Source: Isoetes taiwanensis (taxonomy: Eukaryota > Streptophyta > Lycopodiopsida > Isoetales > Isoetaceae). Taken from it: a DNA stretch of 64,000 bases. The notes beneath the pieces are model-generated. The model did not search any database, was not told the origin of the DNA, and saw only the letters and a program-made list of their open reading frames with translations. The position numbers were made by a program, and so were the translations under genes. The number at the start of each line of letters is the position of its first letter. Position 1 is the first letter of the stretch. Location: the NCBI GenBank assembly GCA_021234155.1, contig JAJEKV010000008.1:1445521-1509520 (forward strand), read 5' to 3'. Positions 24,065 through 35,550 of the stretch are shown here, in pieces.

Positions 24065-24777
24065 TTTTGAAGCCATGGTATTGTAAAAGTTGTGTGTTTA
24101 TTAATGGCAATGCTATGAGACCATAGGATTTGTCATGCAATTTTGTGGGCGAAATGTTAACAGTCATGGATCTAGAATAATGCCACGGATATACTACCGA
24201 TCAGCGGCTCACAGCCAATGTTAGGAAGAAAAACTCACAAGGAAACATAAATAACGAAAAGTGCCATACACCAAAACAAAGATTTTTAAAGATCCAAAGA
24301 AATGACCATTGATGGTGCTTGGTATTTGCAAATACAAAGAAACCACCTGGTCAACGAAATTCTACGTGGTTTGAGTGTTTTGCTTAAAATGGGTAATTTT
24401 TTTTGTTTATTCTTGCTTGGCAGCATCACTTAGATTTTACCCCATAGAAACAATAGATTTAATACAACTTGGTCTAAAAATCACCTTGTCAATTTTCATT
24501 CCATATATTCAGTTCAAAAATACATTGAGCAACTTTCATTCAATATATTCAGTAAAACTAAAAAAAATTTCTTTATAATGTTTGATAATAAATTACATTG
24601 CAAAATTCCAAAATTTACTGTCTAAACTTACATTCCATATATTCAGTGCCAGTGCACTCAAAAATTCCACTCTACTAAGTCGGACATTAAACTGCACTAC
24701 AAAGTTCGATAATAGTAACACTCTGAAAATTTAGCAAACTCTAAAAGTTTTCCATCGTTCTATCACAAACCACCAAA
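24065..24777. other. AT-rich stretch, no recognised gene
   Basis: Very AT-rich with repeated phrases around CATTCCATATATTCAGT (about 24498, 24540 and 24632). I see no gene, RNA or clear transposon end. The phrase repeats may be an old short tandem array. Confidence 0.3.
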
Positions 24778-25352
24778 TTAGGAAGTTAAAACATTGGAAC
24801 TGCCATTTAGCTTCTCCAAATATGAACCTATAACGTTCGAATCGGAACTTGAACAGATTTTACAATTGTTGAATGTCGCTCCAATGAACGAACAACCAAC
24901 TGCAATTATGAACAAGCCGGACATTACAAATATAAAGAAATCACAAATTGAAATCATACTAAACAATCAAAAAACACTTACCAATATTGCGAACTTCTAT
25001 ATTTGAAGGAAAGTAGGGTGCAATATATCCTCAATGGCAACAGACATATCAATAATAGATATGTCATCACAAACTTCCTCCATGCATCAAATTTTTTTCT
25101 TATCCAATTGTTTTGTTTCAAAGATCTATCCTTTTCACCCGTATTGATTTCACTCAACGTCTTCTCATCCACATCTACAAATTCCTTCGAGTTACCCTTG
25201 CTATAATCTGGTTTCCCTATGAACCCTTCATCAAACCAGAACTCATATCCAAGATCCTTTAGCAAAGTTTCTATAGCTGAAAGATTTGTGGTCTTAATGA
25301 TCACATCAACTGCGATACTTTCGTCTTCAATTGGATTGCCATCCACCAACAA
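24778..25352 (-). pseudogene. Unidentified protein remnant, possibly Crypton-like (weak)
   Basis: Two minus-strand frames lie end to end, 25352-24978 (124 residues) and 24966-24778 (62 residues), in different phases. The first has an acidic segment, then SLKQNNWIRKKFDAWRKF, and in the neighbouring phase a run IEDILHP. The second has GATFNNCKI. The W-R-K-F and NNC-type tail are reminiscent of the N- and C-terminal parts of tyrosine-recombinase-like (DUF3504/Crypton) proteins, but the catalytic middle is absent. A frameshift between phases is likely near the WRKF motif. It could equally be an unrelated, chance or decayed frame. Confidence 0.2.
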
Positions 25353-26074
25353 GCTATCCCTAATACTTCATGCAAATGACGTGCTCACACTTAGATCCAC
25401 ATCACACTACAACCTAAACTGAAAAAATAAAATAAAATAACCAACAATTCGTGCCATGTGGACTTTAAACACGCTACATATATCACACTTAGGGTGCCAA
25501 ACGCCCAATCAGTGTTTTGGCACCCTTAATTTTTTGGACGAGGAATTATGCCCCCGCCCATACCTTTATGCGCAACACGCCGATAAAACTCCTCGCAAGA
25601 GCATCCCTTCAAGGCCAAAAAAAAAAAAAAACTTCGAAGAGCTCAATCTGGTTTAAATCTGGCCCTGCAGTGATCAATTAGTTTAAATCACCTACTCTCA
25701 AAATCGCTGATTTTTAGGTCTGTGTTCTTGCTCATGTGGAACAAATTTTTTCTGGTTTGGATGTTGATAATGTGGATATTGGATCGAAAGACAAAAACAA
25801 GGCTGTAAACATATGCTCCACTGTGCTAATGAATTAGTTTGTGTTAGCCATAGTATGATTTCGCCCTTACATAGCACTCAGAAACTCATATTAATGAGGA
25901 GAATAAAAATCAACTAAAAATCATCATCAACCTTGTTCTCCCATCTTAAAGCAAGTATCAGTCTACACAATAACTTTCAATTTTTAGTTGAAGGCAGTAT
26001 TTGTATTAATAGAAACAATTGTGCGTAGAATAGTGCCTAGAATATATATAAGTACATATACAATATGAAAGAAC
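25353..26074. other. AT-rich stretch, no recognised gene
   Basis: It contains a short run of adenines at 25618-25630 and no recognisable coding, RNA or repeat end. A LINE 3' end starts just to the right. Confidence 0.3.
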
Positions 26075-27035
26075 TTTTTTTGAGATGGGAAGTATAACCC
26101 ATAAAAAACTGGTTTTTGAAAGGGAAGCAATAACCCTTCAAATAACAAAAAGTTCGTAATCCAAGGTCGAGCTCTAAAATCAGAATAGTATTAGATGAGA
26201 CATGAGAAAATAGAATTAGATAGAACTAGACGGTCCATCAAAACATGGCATCTTTCCTTTGTCTTTCTGCCCAGTCCCACGGCTTAGATTGATGAAGGAA
26301 TAATAAGCACAACCACATGCTTAGCATTTGTCGGATTGAATCTCTCGGATTGATCGACTGCTCCATAGATTAAGCTTCATCGAGCATCATAGTTTTGAGT
26401 GCACGATCAATCACAGTTGCAATTGCCATGATAAACATAAGGAATTGAGTCGACTAATCCAATCACATGATACTGATAAAAAGGTTGATCCTCTCCCATT
26501 TTAGCAGCTTTACAAGATCAGAATGTTTTATGTAAGGGGAAAAATAAATAAAAATTAGTGAATTACGAATACTTCGTGAATCCAAGTGATGTCAAGTTTG
26601 GCCTATTGTATAAGAACATATAGCCAAATAATCTCTTGCTCGAAAATAATGGCATTGCGAACTTTCCACATTCTCCAAAGGAGGAAATAGATTCTCCAAT
26701 CACAATCACTTGTTTGGGTTGGGGGGGGATATCCACTGCTTAGTGGTGGAAACACTAGGAATCTGAAAGTCTTCATAAGCAAGCTTCATAATCCATTCTG
26801 CCCAAAGGCAATTCTGAAACAAATGGCTCCCATCCTCAATATCCTGTAAACATCTATCACACATATAATAAAAAGCCATTCCAAGTCTACATCTTTGGCA
26901 TTCGTACCTAAGGCATCTCGCCAAAACTGCCATATAAAGGATTTGAACTTGGGAATAATGGGGGAGTTCCACATGAACTTTAGATTATTAATGCCAATCC
27001 TCTGTAGTACCTCATATAATGGCACTAAGTATCCC
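26075..27035 (-). mobile_element. 5'-truncated L1-type LINE (zf-RVT end)
   Basis: Two overlapping minus-strand frames (27025-26786 and 26972-26706) give the reverse-transcriptase zinc-binding (zf-RVT) domain that ends plant L1 proteins. Visible parts are MWNSPIIPKFKSFIWQFWRDAL, then C-x2-C (CDRC), then SHLFQNCLWAEWI with the final His and Cys. The domain is split by a frameshift, since it needs both phases. Downstream on the minus strand is about 600 bases of presumed 3' UTR ending in a short A run near 26076. The 5' side stops where gypsy RNase H sequence of the opposite strand begins, so it probably inserted into that element. Confidence 0.7.
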
Positions 27036-28339
27036 GGCTAAAAACCCGAATCATCATGCATGATTCTTCTTCAATTCTTTCTGATTTCAAATGGGCTGAT
27101 CACCGTGATCAAGCCCTACGCCTTGTTCACCAAATAAAAGTTGTCTTTCCCTAGCAGGAGATAAATGCAGCTATCTTCTGCTTGCTATCAGAATTTGAGA
27201 AGACTGTTCCCATTCAAAGGAGTGTCCAAGCAGCCATCAATAAAAACCATTTGTAGCTCCAGGCTCTTTAGGACAAGGTCATAATCTTTGAGACAACCTC
27301 ATCAATGGTGGATATTGTAGTTATCGCATATGGAGGCATTATTTGCTTCGTAGGAAATTTCAGTTGGATACTGACCACCAAAGCCTCCAATACATCTTCA
27401 TGCAACTACTCCTGAATCTGAGGCAAAGTTGTTGGATGGAATTCCTGGATGAGTATCACTTCGAGATAGTCTAAAAGCAAGGTAAATTATATGTGGTTGC
27501 TAACAAACTTTCTCGACCGCCACTGCATTGCAATGCCATCTCCACCTTGTGAAGCGAATTTGGCCAAAAGATCGAAGAGGCTTTACCCTCAAGCAAAGAG
27601 TTCGCGAAAGCATGGGCGAGTCTTTGTAAGGAAGCAATGACTGATAAAGAAAGAGAAATAACAAAGTTTAAAATGAAACGCACTTATTTGCTCCAAACGC
27701 ACTTCAAAAAGAATCTTTGAAAGATTCCCTAAAATTCCCCTAAAAAAGTCAATTTTTAAGGTTTTTTTGAGGTGTGACAATTTAGGTAATTTAGGTACCC
27801 TTTTTGAGGGGTTGATTGAACATAACTCTTATGCAAAAATTTTAAATAGCAATTTTCATCCTCCTAATTTAGAACAAAAAATAGTTACTTATATAAAGTG
27901 TAGCAAAAAGGGCAATAAGAAAATAGCAAGGGTCGAGATTGACAAAAGAAGTGATATATTCAAGGTTGTGAAAATTGTAGAAAATTATGAACAAAATTGT
28001 CAAAAAATATAGGACATTTTGACAAACACTAATCACCTCGCACTTTTCTCGTTCTTTTTACATGTTCGAGCCATCTGGACAAACTTACATTTTGCGCAAT
28101 ATCGTGATGCATCTCATCCTCACTCCATTTAACTCTCGAATACTGAGCCTTCATCCCTTCACTCTCAAACCGATGTACTTGAACGATCTTCTTCCCCACC
28201 GCTCATGCAGTCTTCTATCATCATCTTTTTTGGCCACCTCTAGGTTGTTTGTCTAATCCAGCGCCATCCTTATTAAAGTTTGAGTGACCATAAATGTAAC
28301 TTGCATGTTGCTTGGTGCTATAAACCACGAAAGTATATA

Positions 28340-28690
28340 GGGAGGCATTGCAGTATAAATTTATACAAGATATGTATAAATTTCTATACAATATGTGATA
28401 AATTTATACTGAGCTTTAGGAGGCATTACATATGATAAATTTATACAAGATGAGCTCAAGGATATAAATTTATATAAAGATAATTAAGCGTATTAAATTT
28501 ATACCACGTGAGTTCAACCATACACAAAAGAAAGAACTCGGTGGTATAAATTTAAACCTACCAGAGTTGTTTTTATAAGTTTATACCTATCACCCCACAC
28601 ATGAAAAGTAAAGTGAGCAAAAAGATAAATTTATACCGGAATTGTTTTTAGAAATTTAGCTTCACTTCGCTTAAATTTATACTACAAGTT
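28340..28690. repeat. Cluster of TATAAATTTATAC palindromic motifs
   Basis: About eleven copies or near copies of (G)TATAAATTTATA(C) lie within 350 bases, at irregular spacing and in an AT-rich setting. The core is its own reverse complement. Copies are seen for example at 28353, 28375, 28398, 28433, 28459, 28494, 28543, 28574, 28624 and 28670. It lies within the stretched gypsy element. Its function is unknown. Confidence 0.7.
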
Positions 28691-28913
28691 TCCTTTAAAC
28701 TATTAGGAATGGATTTATATTGTTGGTTATACCATGACAAAGGCGCAGACAATATGACAATGCATATAAAACATGACAAGCTTCTTATGTATAAATTCTA
28801 TACTTGGTCCGGAAAATTGCCTGAGAGAAACTTTAGGCTTTCTTATAATCCACCTGTGAGTTTCTTGGTGCTCAAGTGTTTGAAAATGGTTTGTCAAGTT
28901 GGTTTTGCTATTT

Positions 28914-29225
28914 TTAGGTTTGTTTCAGGGCCGAGGCTCTAAGCTTTAGATAAGTGGGAAGTTTTTTAGGCTTCTTCGGCCGAAGCCAGCGGCCGGTCAG
29001 GTTCTTCATACCCGAAGCTTCTTCCCCAATGTATTTCTTAAAAGTGTATGTAGAATCAAATTCGCTGTGGAAGATCCTCAACGCCAAATCACCGAATCGG
29101 CCGATCCCCGAATCGCTTAGCGTATGTAGAATCACCCGCTGTGGAAGATCCAAGCCTCTCGCGATGATACGTAAGCCACGAATCGAATCGAATGTTACGT
29201 AATTGTATGCGCTTTGTTCTTTCAC
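28914..29225. other. GC-richer island with a direct repeat
   Basis: This patch is richer in GC and CpG than its surroundings. GTATGTAGAATCA...GCTGTGGAAGATCC occurs twice, at about 29046 and 29122, 76 bases apart. CGAATCG phrases recur. Open frames on both strands (103 residues on minus, 82 on plus) overlap each other and match nothing I know. Confidence 0.35.
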
Positions 29226-31100
29226 TGTCTGGCTCCTGTAAGATTGCCGTAATTTTATGTTCCCTTATATCAGTTCATGGGATAGCCGAAACTGTGAAAT
29301 CAGAAGGTTCCTTTTATGCGCCAGTAGATTACTCCATTTTGAAGCTTCGCTTCTTCTCTCGATATCACACCTGCGCCGTATATTAGGTGCGTGATCTTAG
29401 TTGCGCTCATCACAGCAAAATGAAGGTTGTTGGATGGATTAGAGAGACTAGAGGTTGGAAATGTGCTGAATTCAAGGATTTATCCAAATTTGAAATTACC
29501 TCGGTATTAGTTTAAAAATTGCTTTGTGAGACTCATTAAATTGGAGTATGGAGTACTAGCAAAATTGCTTTTAGTCTATCTTCTCACTCTGAAATTAATT
29601 TACTCATGCGTAGATTCTAGCTTATCCATTGTTAAATGTAGACTACTTTTACTGGTAGACGTTTTACAGCCCTGGGTTAGACCCCTGGGTCAGTTACAGT
29701 CAGAAACCATCTGGGCTAATTCATCACATTTATGCTTATATTTGGGATGTTTATTTTTCAATCTCTATTTATGAAAGGAAAGCTTAAGTTTGTATCAGAT
29801 ATACTTAAGTTCCGACAATGTTGTTGATATATTACAGTCAATACCATTTTACATTTGAAATAGGTAGAAGCTAGTAGAGATGTGTAAATTCAGGCTCAGT
29901 AATTTACTATGGCAGCTTGTGATGCATGAAAATCTCAAAAGGTCCGTGTTAGACTTTTGATTGAGTTGCTACAAGATTTAAACTGTGGTCAACCCAAAGA
30001 TTAAGTGCATAGATATGTCATATATACATCCTGCGGAAGTAGAGCACATAACATCTCGAGACATTTTTCCGGGTTTGATAATTTTTTAGGATTGGGCTTC
30101 CGCACTCACATCTCATATATGCTTCTTAGGCAAGGACGCAATGTAGTGTCCGTTGGTATAGATTGCTATTAAATAAGCTTTAGCAGTAACCATAATAAGT
30201 TCCTTATGGTAGTCATTTTCAAATCCGAACTATAATAAGTTCTTGCAGTCATTTCCAACGGAAAGGAAGAACCGTGCTAAGAACGGCGTTAAAGATATTA
30301 AGGAAACGCTATACAAATCCAACCTCCTATCAAGAAAGACGAAACACAATGAAGAGGTTGAGTTTGTTGGACTTTGGAGTTTGTCAAGGCCATTGAATCG
30401 TGAGGTATAAGCCGTACCCCAAGGTGATGAGAGTTCTTTGACCGGTGGACGCACCACCGTATATATAAATTTATAATTTACTCGTTTCCATTTCAACTTG
30501 GTTTCCAGAATGGTACGACCTCAAATTATTTCTTAATCTGAGCTTCTCTCGCGAAATTGCCAAGTGGTATGCCCTATTATTTTAAGGACCTTGTACAAAA
30601 AGGTGCTCAGAACAACTTTTTGTAATAATACTATTTAATATGATTACTTAATTTGAATGCTTCCTTCTCTGCTAAAAATGTTAAAGAACAATGGTTGCTA
30701 AATGATGTGTTCTAAGCAAGTACTTAATCAATTCTTTTAGTTGTGTGGCAAATCCTCCTTCGCCTTCATATTGCTACCGTGGAGAGTATTCATGCACATT
30801 TGCAACATAGCCTACTTCAATTGTATGTATTTTAAGTGTCGGAAATGCAAGTATTGCTATGAAATGTTAGTTGTAAATTCCCCTAAAGGGCCTTTTTTGG
30901 TCCTATGCTTTTTAGATTATTTTTCTTCAAAAGTGCTATTTTCTTATGACGTATTTTGCAAACATCTTATCCAAGAAATTTGAATGCTCTATTTTTGCTC
31001 TTTAAAAGATTCCAACATTCTGAGGGAATTCTTTTCAAACGCGACTTAAATAAGTGCTGCTGCATTTTAAACCTTTGCTAAATATCTAAAAAGCTTAGTA
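29226..31100. other. Stretch inside the gypsy span, no recognised gene
   Basis: No domain or RNA is recognised. 30190-30250 contains two versions of an AATAAGTT...AGTCATTT phrase. Frames such as 29526-29774 (+) and 30230-30496 (-) are not recognisable. This is probably sequence inserted into, or decayed from, the gypsy element. Confidence 0.3.
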
Positions 31101-32018
31101 AATGAAGTCAAACTCTTATATCATAAAGATATGCTTTGTATTTTAGTGGCATTGAGAATAAAGAAGTTATGCGAGGTTCATGAAGACTTATTTCAAGATG
31201 GTTGCTTTTGGTCTGGCATGAAGAAGGACATTGTCAACTACATTCAGCAGTGTCAGTTGTGTCAACAAACAAAAGCAGGGCAACTGCAAATCCAGACAAT
31301 CCAGACAAAGTTATCCATGAGTACGGCATATCATCCGCAAACCGATGGACAAACAAAACATACAAATTGGATATTATATGACATTTGAGGAACTATGTAT
31401 AGAATAAGCAACCAAAATGGAGAGACTATATGTAGATAGAGTTTGCATATAATAGTATCAAGTAGGAATCATCTCAAATGTCCCCCTTCATGATAAATTA
31501 TGGCTATCAATGTCTAACTCCAGACACTTGGCACAACCAGTGTCCAAGGTAGAAGTTTCTCAACAAATGTTGTTGGCACAACCCAGTGTCCAAGGTAGAA
31601 GTTTCTTAACAAATGTTGATGGATATGCAACAAAGGAAAGCATCTAGAGTCTATGGCCATTATGGAGGCTAAGCCACGTCCTACGCCAAGGGTGATGAAG
31701 GGTGTAGGCATTAGACATTTGGATATGATAGACATGTTAGATCCATATAGTGTAATGCAATATAAATTAAATAGAGAGTGGACCCATGCCATGAATAGGA
31801 GTTTATAGCATTTTTTCTTAGTTATAAAACTAATGTTGTTATAAGTATCGAAGCTATGTAATTTATATAAGAATGTGATTATGGCGTCACATTTACATTG
31901 ATATAATTAACATCGGAAGTTTATCACTGTATTAAAGACTAAGTGTTATTAGGAATATGGTTCTTATATGTGATTCAGGTTCGTTCACCTCATGTAATGC
32001 CGAAGACAACATTATCCT

Positions 32019-32031
32019 AAGGGGGAGAGGA
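32019..32031 (+). other. Polypurine tract of the gypsy element
   Basis: AAGGGGGAGAGGA directly precedes the LTR start TGTGACGTTCC. Together with integrase upstream, this places the element on the plus strand. Confidence 0.65.
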
Positions 32032-32642
32032 TGTGACGTTCCCCCAGAATATACGGTACATCATCATACAGCTCTATATTAGTAGACTTGTATGTGCCTA
32101 ATGTGGGGAAGATGATTAAGGTATCTACATGACTTAACCAACCTAAGGTAAGTAAACATTTCCACATGGCTTCACCTTATAAGCGACCCGCCACATAGAC
32201 GCACCCTATTGGAGCCAAGTGGCCTTCATGTGAACCCTAACATATAAAAGGCTAAACCCTAAACCCTAGCCACTTTTGGCTCCACCAACTTCTGATCCAC
32301 CAGTTTGTGCTCACATCTATGATTTGAGGATCGTCTTCGACATCCTAGATTGCAGTAGCAGTCTGAAAGCACAACTGCAACAGAGGAGGATCATCTACTT
32401 GAACACCTATTAGGGCTGGAGAACCAGGGAGCTGGGGATAGCTCATCAGGAGCATGTATTTTGAGTAGATTTCAGTTGAGTTAGCACGTTGTGCCTTAAC
32501 AGAACCATTCTAGAACCTATAGTTTTGAATATGAACTCTAATCAATGAACCAAAACTGTAAGTTAGGGTATGTGATTAGGATTAGTTGTTATTCTATTCT
32601 ATTCTATTCTATTCTATTCTATTCTATTCTATTCTATTCTAT
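32032..32642 (+). repeat. 3' LTR (first part) of the gypsy element
   Basis: It starts TGTGACGTTCCC. A TATAAAAG phrase at about 32243 could be the promoter TATA box, followed by tandem ACCCTAA-like phrases. The right end is uncertain because a microsatellite (32590-32642) and then a TIR element follow. The LTR may resume after 33901. Confidence 0.55.
32590..32642 (+). repeat. (ATTCT)n microsatellite
   Basis: About ten perfect copies of ATTCT. The same pentamer occurs as shorter runs at 39462-39481, near 51640 (as AATAG), at about 54442 and near 63410. Confidence 0.9.
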
Positions 32643-33901
32643 GGGAAAACTACCAAAATACCCCTATGAGTTTATATAATTACCAAAATGCCCTTGTGAG
32701 TTTCAAAATTACCAAAATGCCTCGCTCAAATAAATACATTGTATAAAATAAACATACAAACAAATTACCAGTTTGGCCCTACACACCGAAGTCAATTACC
32801 AAAATACCCCTATACACCAAACTTAATTATCAAACTGCCATTACACATTAATTTTTGTTTTTGAAGAACTGTGTCATCAATATATTAAAAGAATGGTAAT
32901 GTTACAAAGCAAGTGAGGAGGAAGGAGAACTGCCCCAAAGAGACAAATGTATACCTCGACACTCCACAACAAACTCACAAAAATCGCAACTCCCATCACT
33001 GCATACAAACCCACTCATCACTCATTCATAACACCTAAGAAGTCCCTACCAAATGGCAAACTTCCACCGTGACTAACTTCCAACACCGTAAAAGTTTGAA
33101 ATAGCTTGTACTGAAATGCAGGAATCGTGATGAGGCCGCAAGTAGGTCATCCCCGAAAAGATCCACAACCGCCGCTCCAAATCAACCACACCAACCAAGC
33201 CACGCATTGCATGCAGTATTTGTCACGCAAGAGCTTCTTACCAAGCACCACACACAATTTTGGATCAATCTACACTAAACTAATTCACCGCACGCCCTAC
33301 GCGACTAGCGCACTACCAAAATACCCCTACATACTAAACTTAATTGGCCGCAAAATGCCTCTTTGCATAGTTTCTATCCTACTTCACTTATACTAAATAC
33401 CCCAACAAAGAGATTATAAAAGTCATAGTTAATACTAAATTGGAGCCCTGCCAACCGCATGCATTGTGCCCTTCCCATTACACCTTCTATAAAGATATTC
33501 CTCTCTACATCTTCTCTCCCCGTGCACATGCACTAGGTTTTGATGTCCAAGAGATCTACGTAGGTCGGTGGTAACATGCTCCAATAGCATCACCGTAGCA
33601 AAACCGCAAGAAACACTCTGCTCCTTGTAAGATCACAACAGATCACGAGGGTGATGGCCTGGTAATTAAATTTGATGTATAGGCATTTTGGTAATTAAAT
33701 TTGGTGTAGATTGGTTAAATTGGTATGTAATGCCATTTTGGTACTAAGTTTGGTAAAATATATTTTGGTACTAAGTTTGATGGGGCAAATTGGTAATTTA
33801 TTTGTATATTTATTTGAGTCAGGTATTTTGGTAATTTTGAAACTCATAAGGGTATTTCTTAGAGCTCATATAAACCATAGTACTCTTTTGGTAGTTTTCC
33901 C
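32643..33901. mobile_element. Non-autonomous TIR element with minisatellite-like ends
   Basis: The left end GGGAAAACTACCAAAATA is mirrored at the right by its reverse complement ending TTTTGGTAGTTTTCCC (33886-33901). For about 200-250 bases inside each end, imperfect copies of ACCAAAATGCCCCTACAC-like phrases occur in opposite orientation. No transposase is seen in the 1.26 kb. A target duplication is unclear because the left flank is the ATTCT microsatellite and the right flank starts TATTC. Plant MULE-like or foldback elements have such subterminal repeats, but the superfamily is not resolved. Confidence 0.7.
32855..33010 (-). mobile_element. Possible L1 3' UTR fragment inside the TIR element
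   Basis: On the minus strand this ends in CTTTTAATATATTGATGAC, then GTTCTTC and an A-rich tail, like the end of plant L1 3' UTRs. The same GTTCTTC plus A tail forms the tiny insertion at 24030-24050. The upstream limit is a guess. Confidence 0.4.
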
Positions 33902-35550
33902 TATTCGTATTTATTATTAAGACTCTGTTGATATGATGTTGGTTGATTGCATATTGTAGTCTTGGTGTATCGGTGCTGGCGTGAGATTCAGTAGCCATTA
34001 GTAGAGATGCTCTTAAGTTAATTCATTAGTTCCTCGTTATTATGTACCAGCCCATAGAGCTTCCACTCGCTATGGAGGCTATGGAGGATCGAAAGCACCA
34101 CAACGGCCGCTGGCAAAATGGAGGGAGAACCCGGCCGATTGCGCCGACCGAGTCCCATAGTGGGCTAGGGCGATAGCCTGGGCCACTCGTAGCCGGGTAT
34201 GGGCCTCATAATTCTCTCCGGGTCAATGGTATCCCTCTAACTCACAAGAGCTACAGGTATCGGTCTGACTCTTGTTTTGGAGAGTTTAGACGTGTAAGTA
34301 CATGTGTCCCCATTATCCTCTAACCTCCCATGGAGCCACTACGCTCTGGGAAAGGATGATGCAACCCTTCCTACCTCAATGGACTGGGGAGATGCAACCC
34401 CGAGTAGTCCTGCAGGGTGATACCATGAGGAAAGTCCTTTGACATATATGATGGGCTTTTTTACTATATCTTACCGTACGTATATATAATTCTCTATATA
34501 AAATTTTCAAGCTTTAAATATTAGGTTTCGACGAAGATGTATAAGAAGATATGAAGTTTGATGCTATAAGGGCTATAGAACTATTACAATTAAGGAAACA
34601 GTAGGGGGTAAATCTAAGTTAGGGGTACACAATTTTAGAAAAATACAAAAGCATATAAAAGGGAAGGGGGGTGAGGGTGAGGTCGCTGAGATATTATCTA
34701 TCAACACTTACCCAGGGACAAATAGTAGTCTTTCACAGGGGCTACACTCCAAGGGGTGAAGAAGCAATTGACCTCTTAGTGGGCTTATCTATCTTTGGCA
34801 AGTATGCAAAAAAGAGAGACATTGCACCTCCTAGACTTCACACGAGGGCAATTGGGATACTTCATATGCAATCATGCCAACAACTGCATAGAGGGGAAGA
34901 GAGCACTCAAAGGAGGATCAATAAGAAATATTCTCAAGAACTTCATCCTCGAACTAAAGATCAAAGATGTAAAAGAGCACTTTAGATCTAATCGTCGACA
35001 AGGAGATTAGCTCCATCACTGTTCTTCAAGTTTAAATATATTCTATATGATATGTCTTTGATTTAGATCAAATCTATAATCTTCTATATTATAGATCTCT
35101 TCCATGTGGTCTTGATCACCAAGAGATGCTTCTTATTTATCTCTTCCACTTGGAATGTACCTTGAAGCAACAAGCTTCAATTTAGCTTCAGTCAGGTTGT
35201 TGCGTCTATTTGAAAAAGAAGGCGTAATGTGTATCTTCAAAGGCTTATCAATTAGTGTTTCCACTAAACTTCTTTTCCAAGTACGCAGAAGCAGCATTTA
35301 TTGGTGAAGGTATACCTATGCGCTCTTGCTCCTCGAGAAAACGCTTGATTTTTGAGGAATATTTGGGTATCTTATCTTAGTATTGCATAAAATGGTCGTG
35401 ACTCTGATTATCTTTTGTCTCATGAGATTTTATTCCGCTTTTGCATCTATGTGTGTATTCTTTTCCGAATATTGAATAACAAATATTATCCTTCAAAAAT
35501 AATCTCCTATATTATAGAATATGCGGTGTTTTCTTTTATGCACGCATTCG
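33902..35550. other. Stretch without recognised gene
   Basis: 33960-34450 is GC-richer and could be the remainder of the gypsy LTR or its flank. 34671-34985 and 34795-35010 are overlapping plus-strand frames in two phases (104 and 71 residues) with no family I recognise. The rest is AT-rich. Confidence 0.3.

Larger units (their letters stand above)
27040..32642 (+). mobile_element. Fossil Ty3/gypsy retrotransposon
   Basis: The end of an RNase H domain is readable near 27370-27500 (TDHQSLQYIF, then WMEFLDEYHFEIV and ANKLSRPPL). Integrase follows at 31131-31520 with the zinc-binding region (CQLCQQTKAG) and the plant gypsy signature STAYHPQTDGQT. A polypurine tract at 32019-32031 precedes an LTR starting TGTGACGTTCCC at 32032. 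The 3.4 kb between RNase H and integrase is far longer than expected and includes unrelated AT-rich sequence, so other DNA has probably inserted. No 5' LTR is found in the window. The element is broken at many places. Confidence 0.75.
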
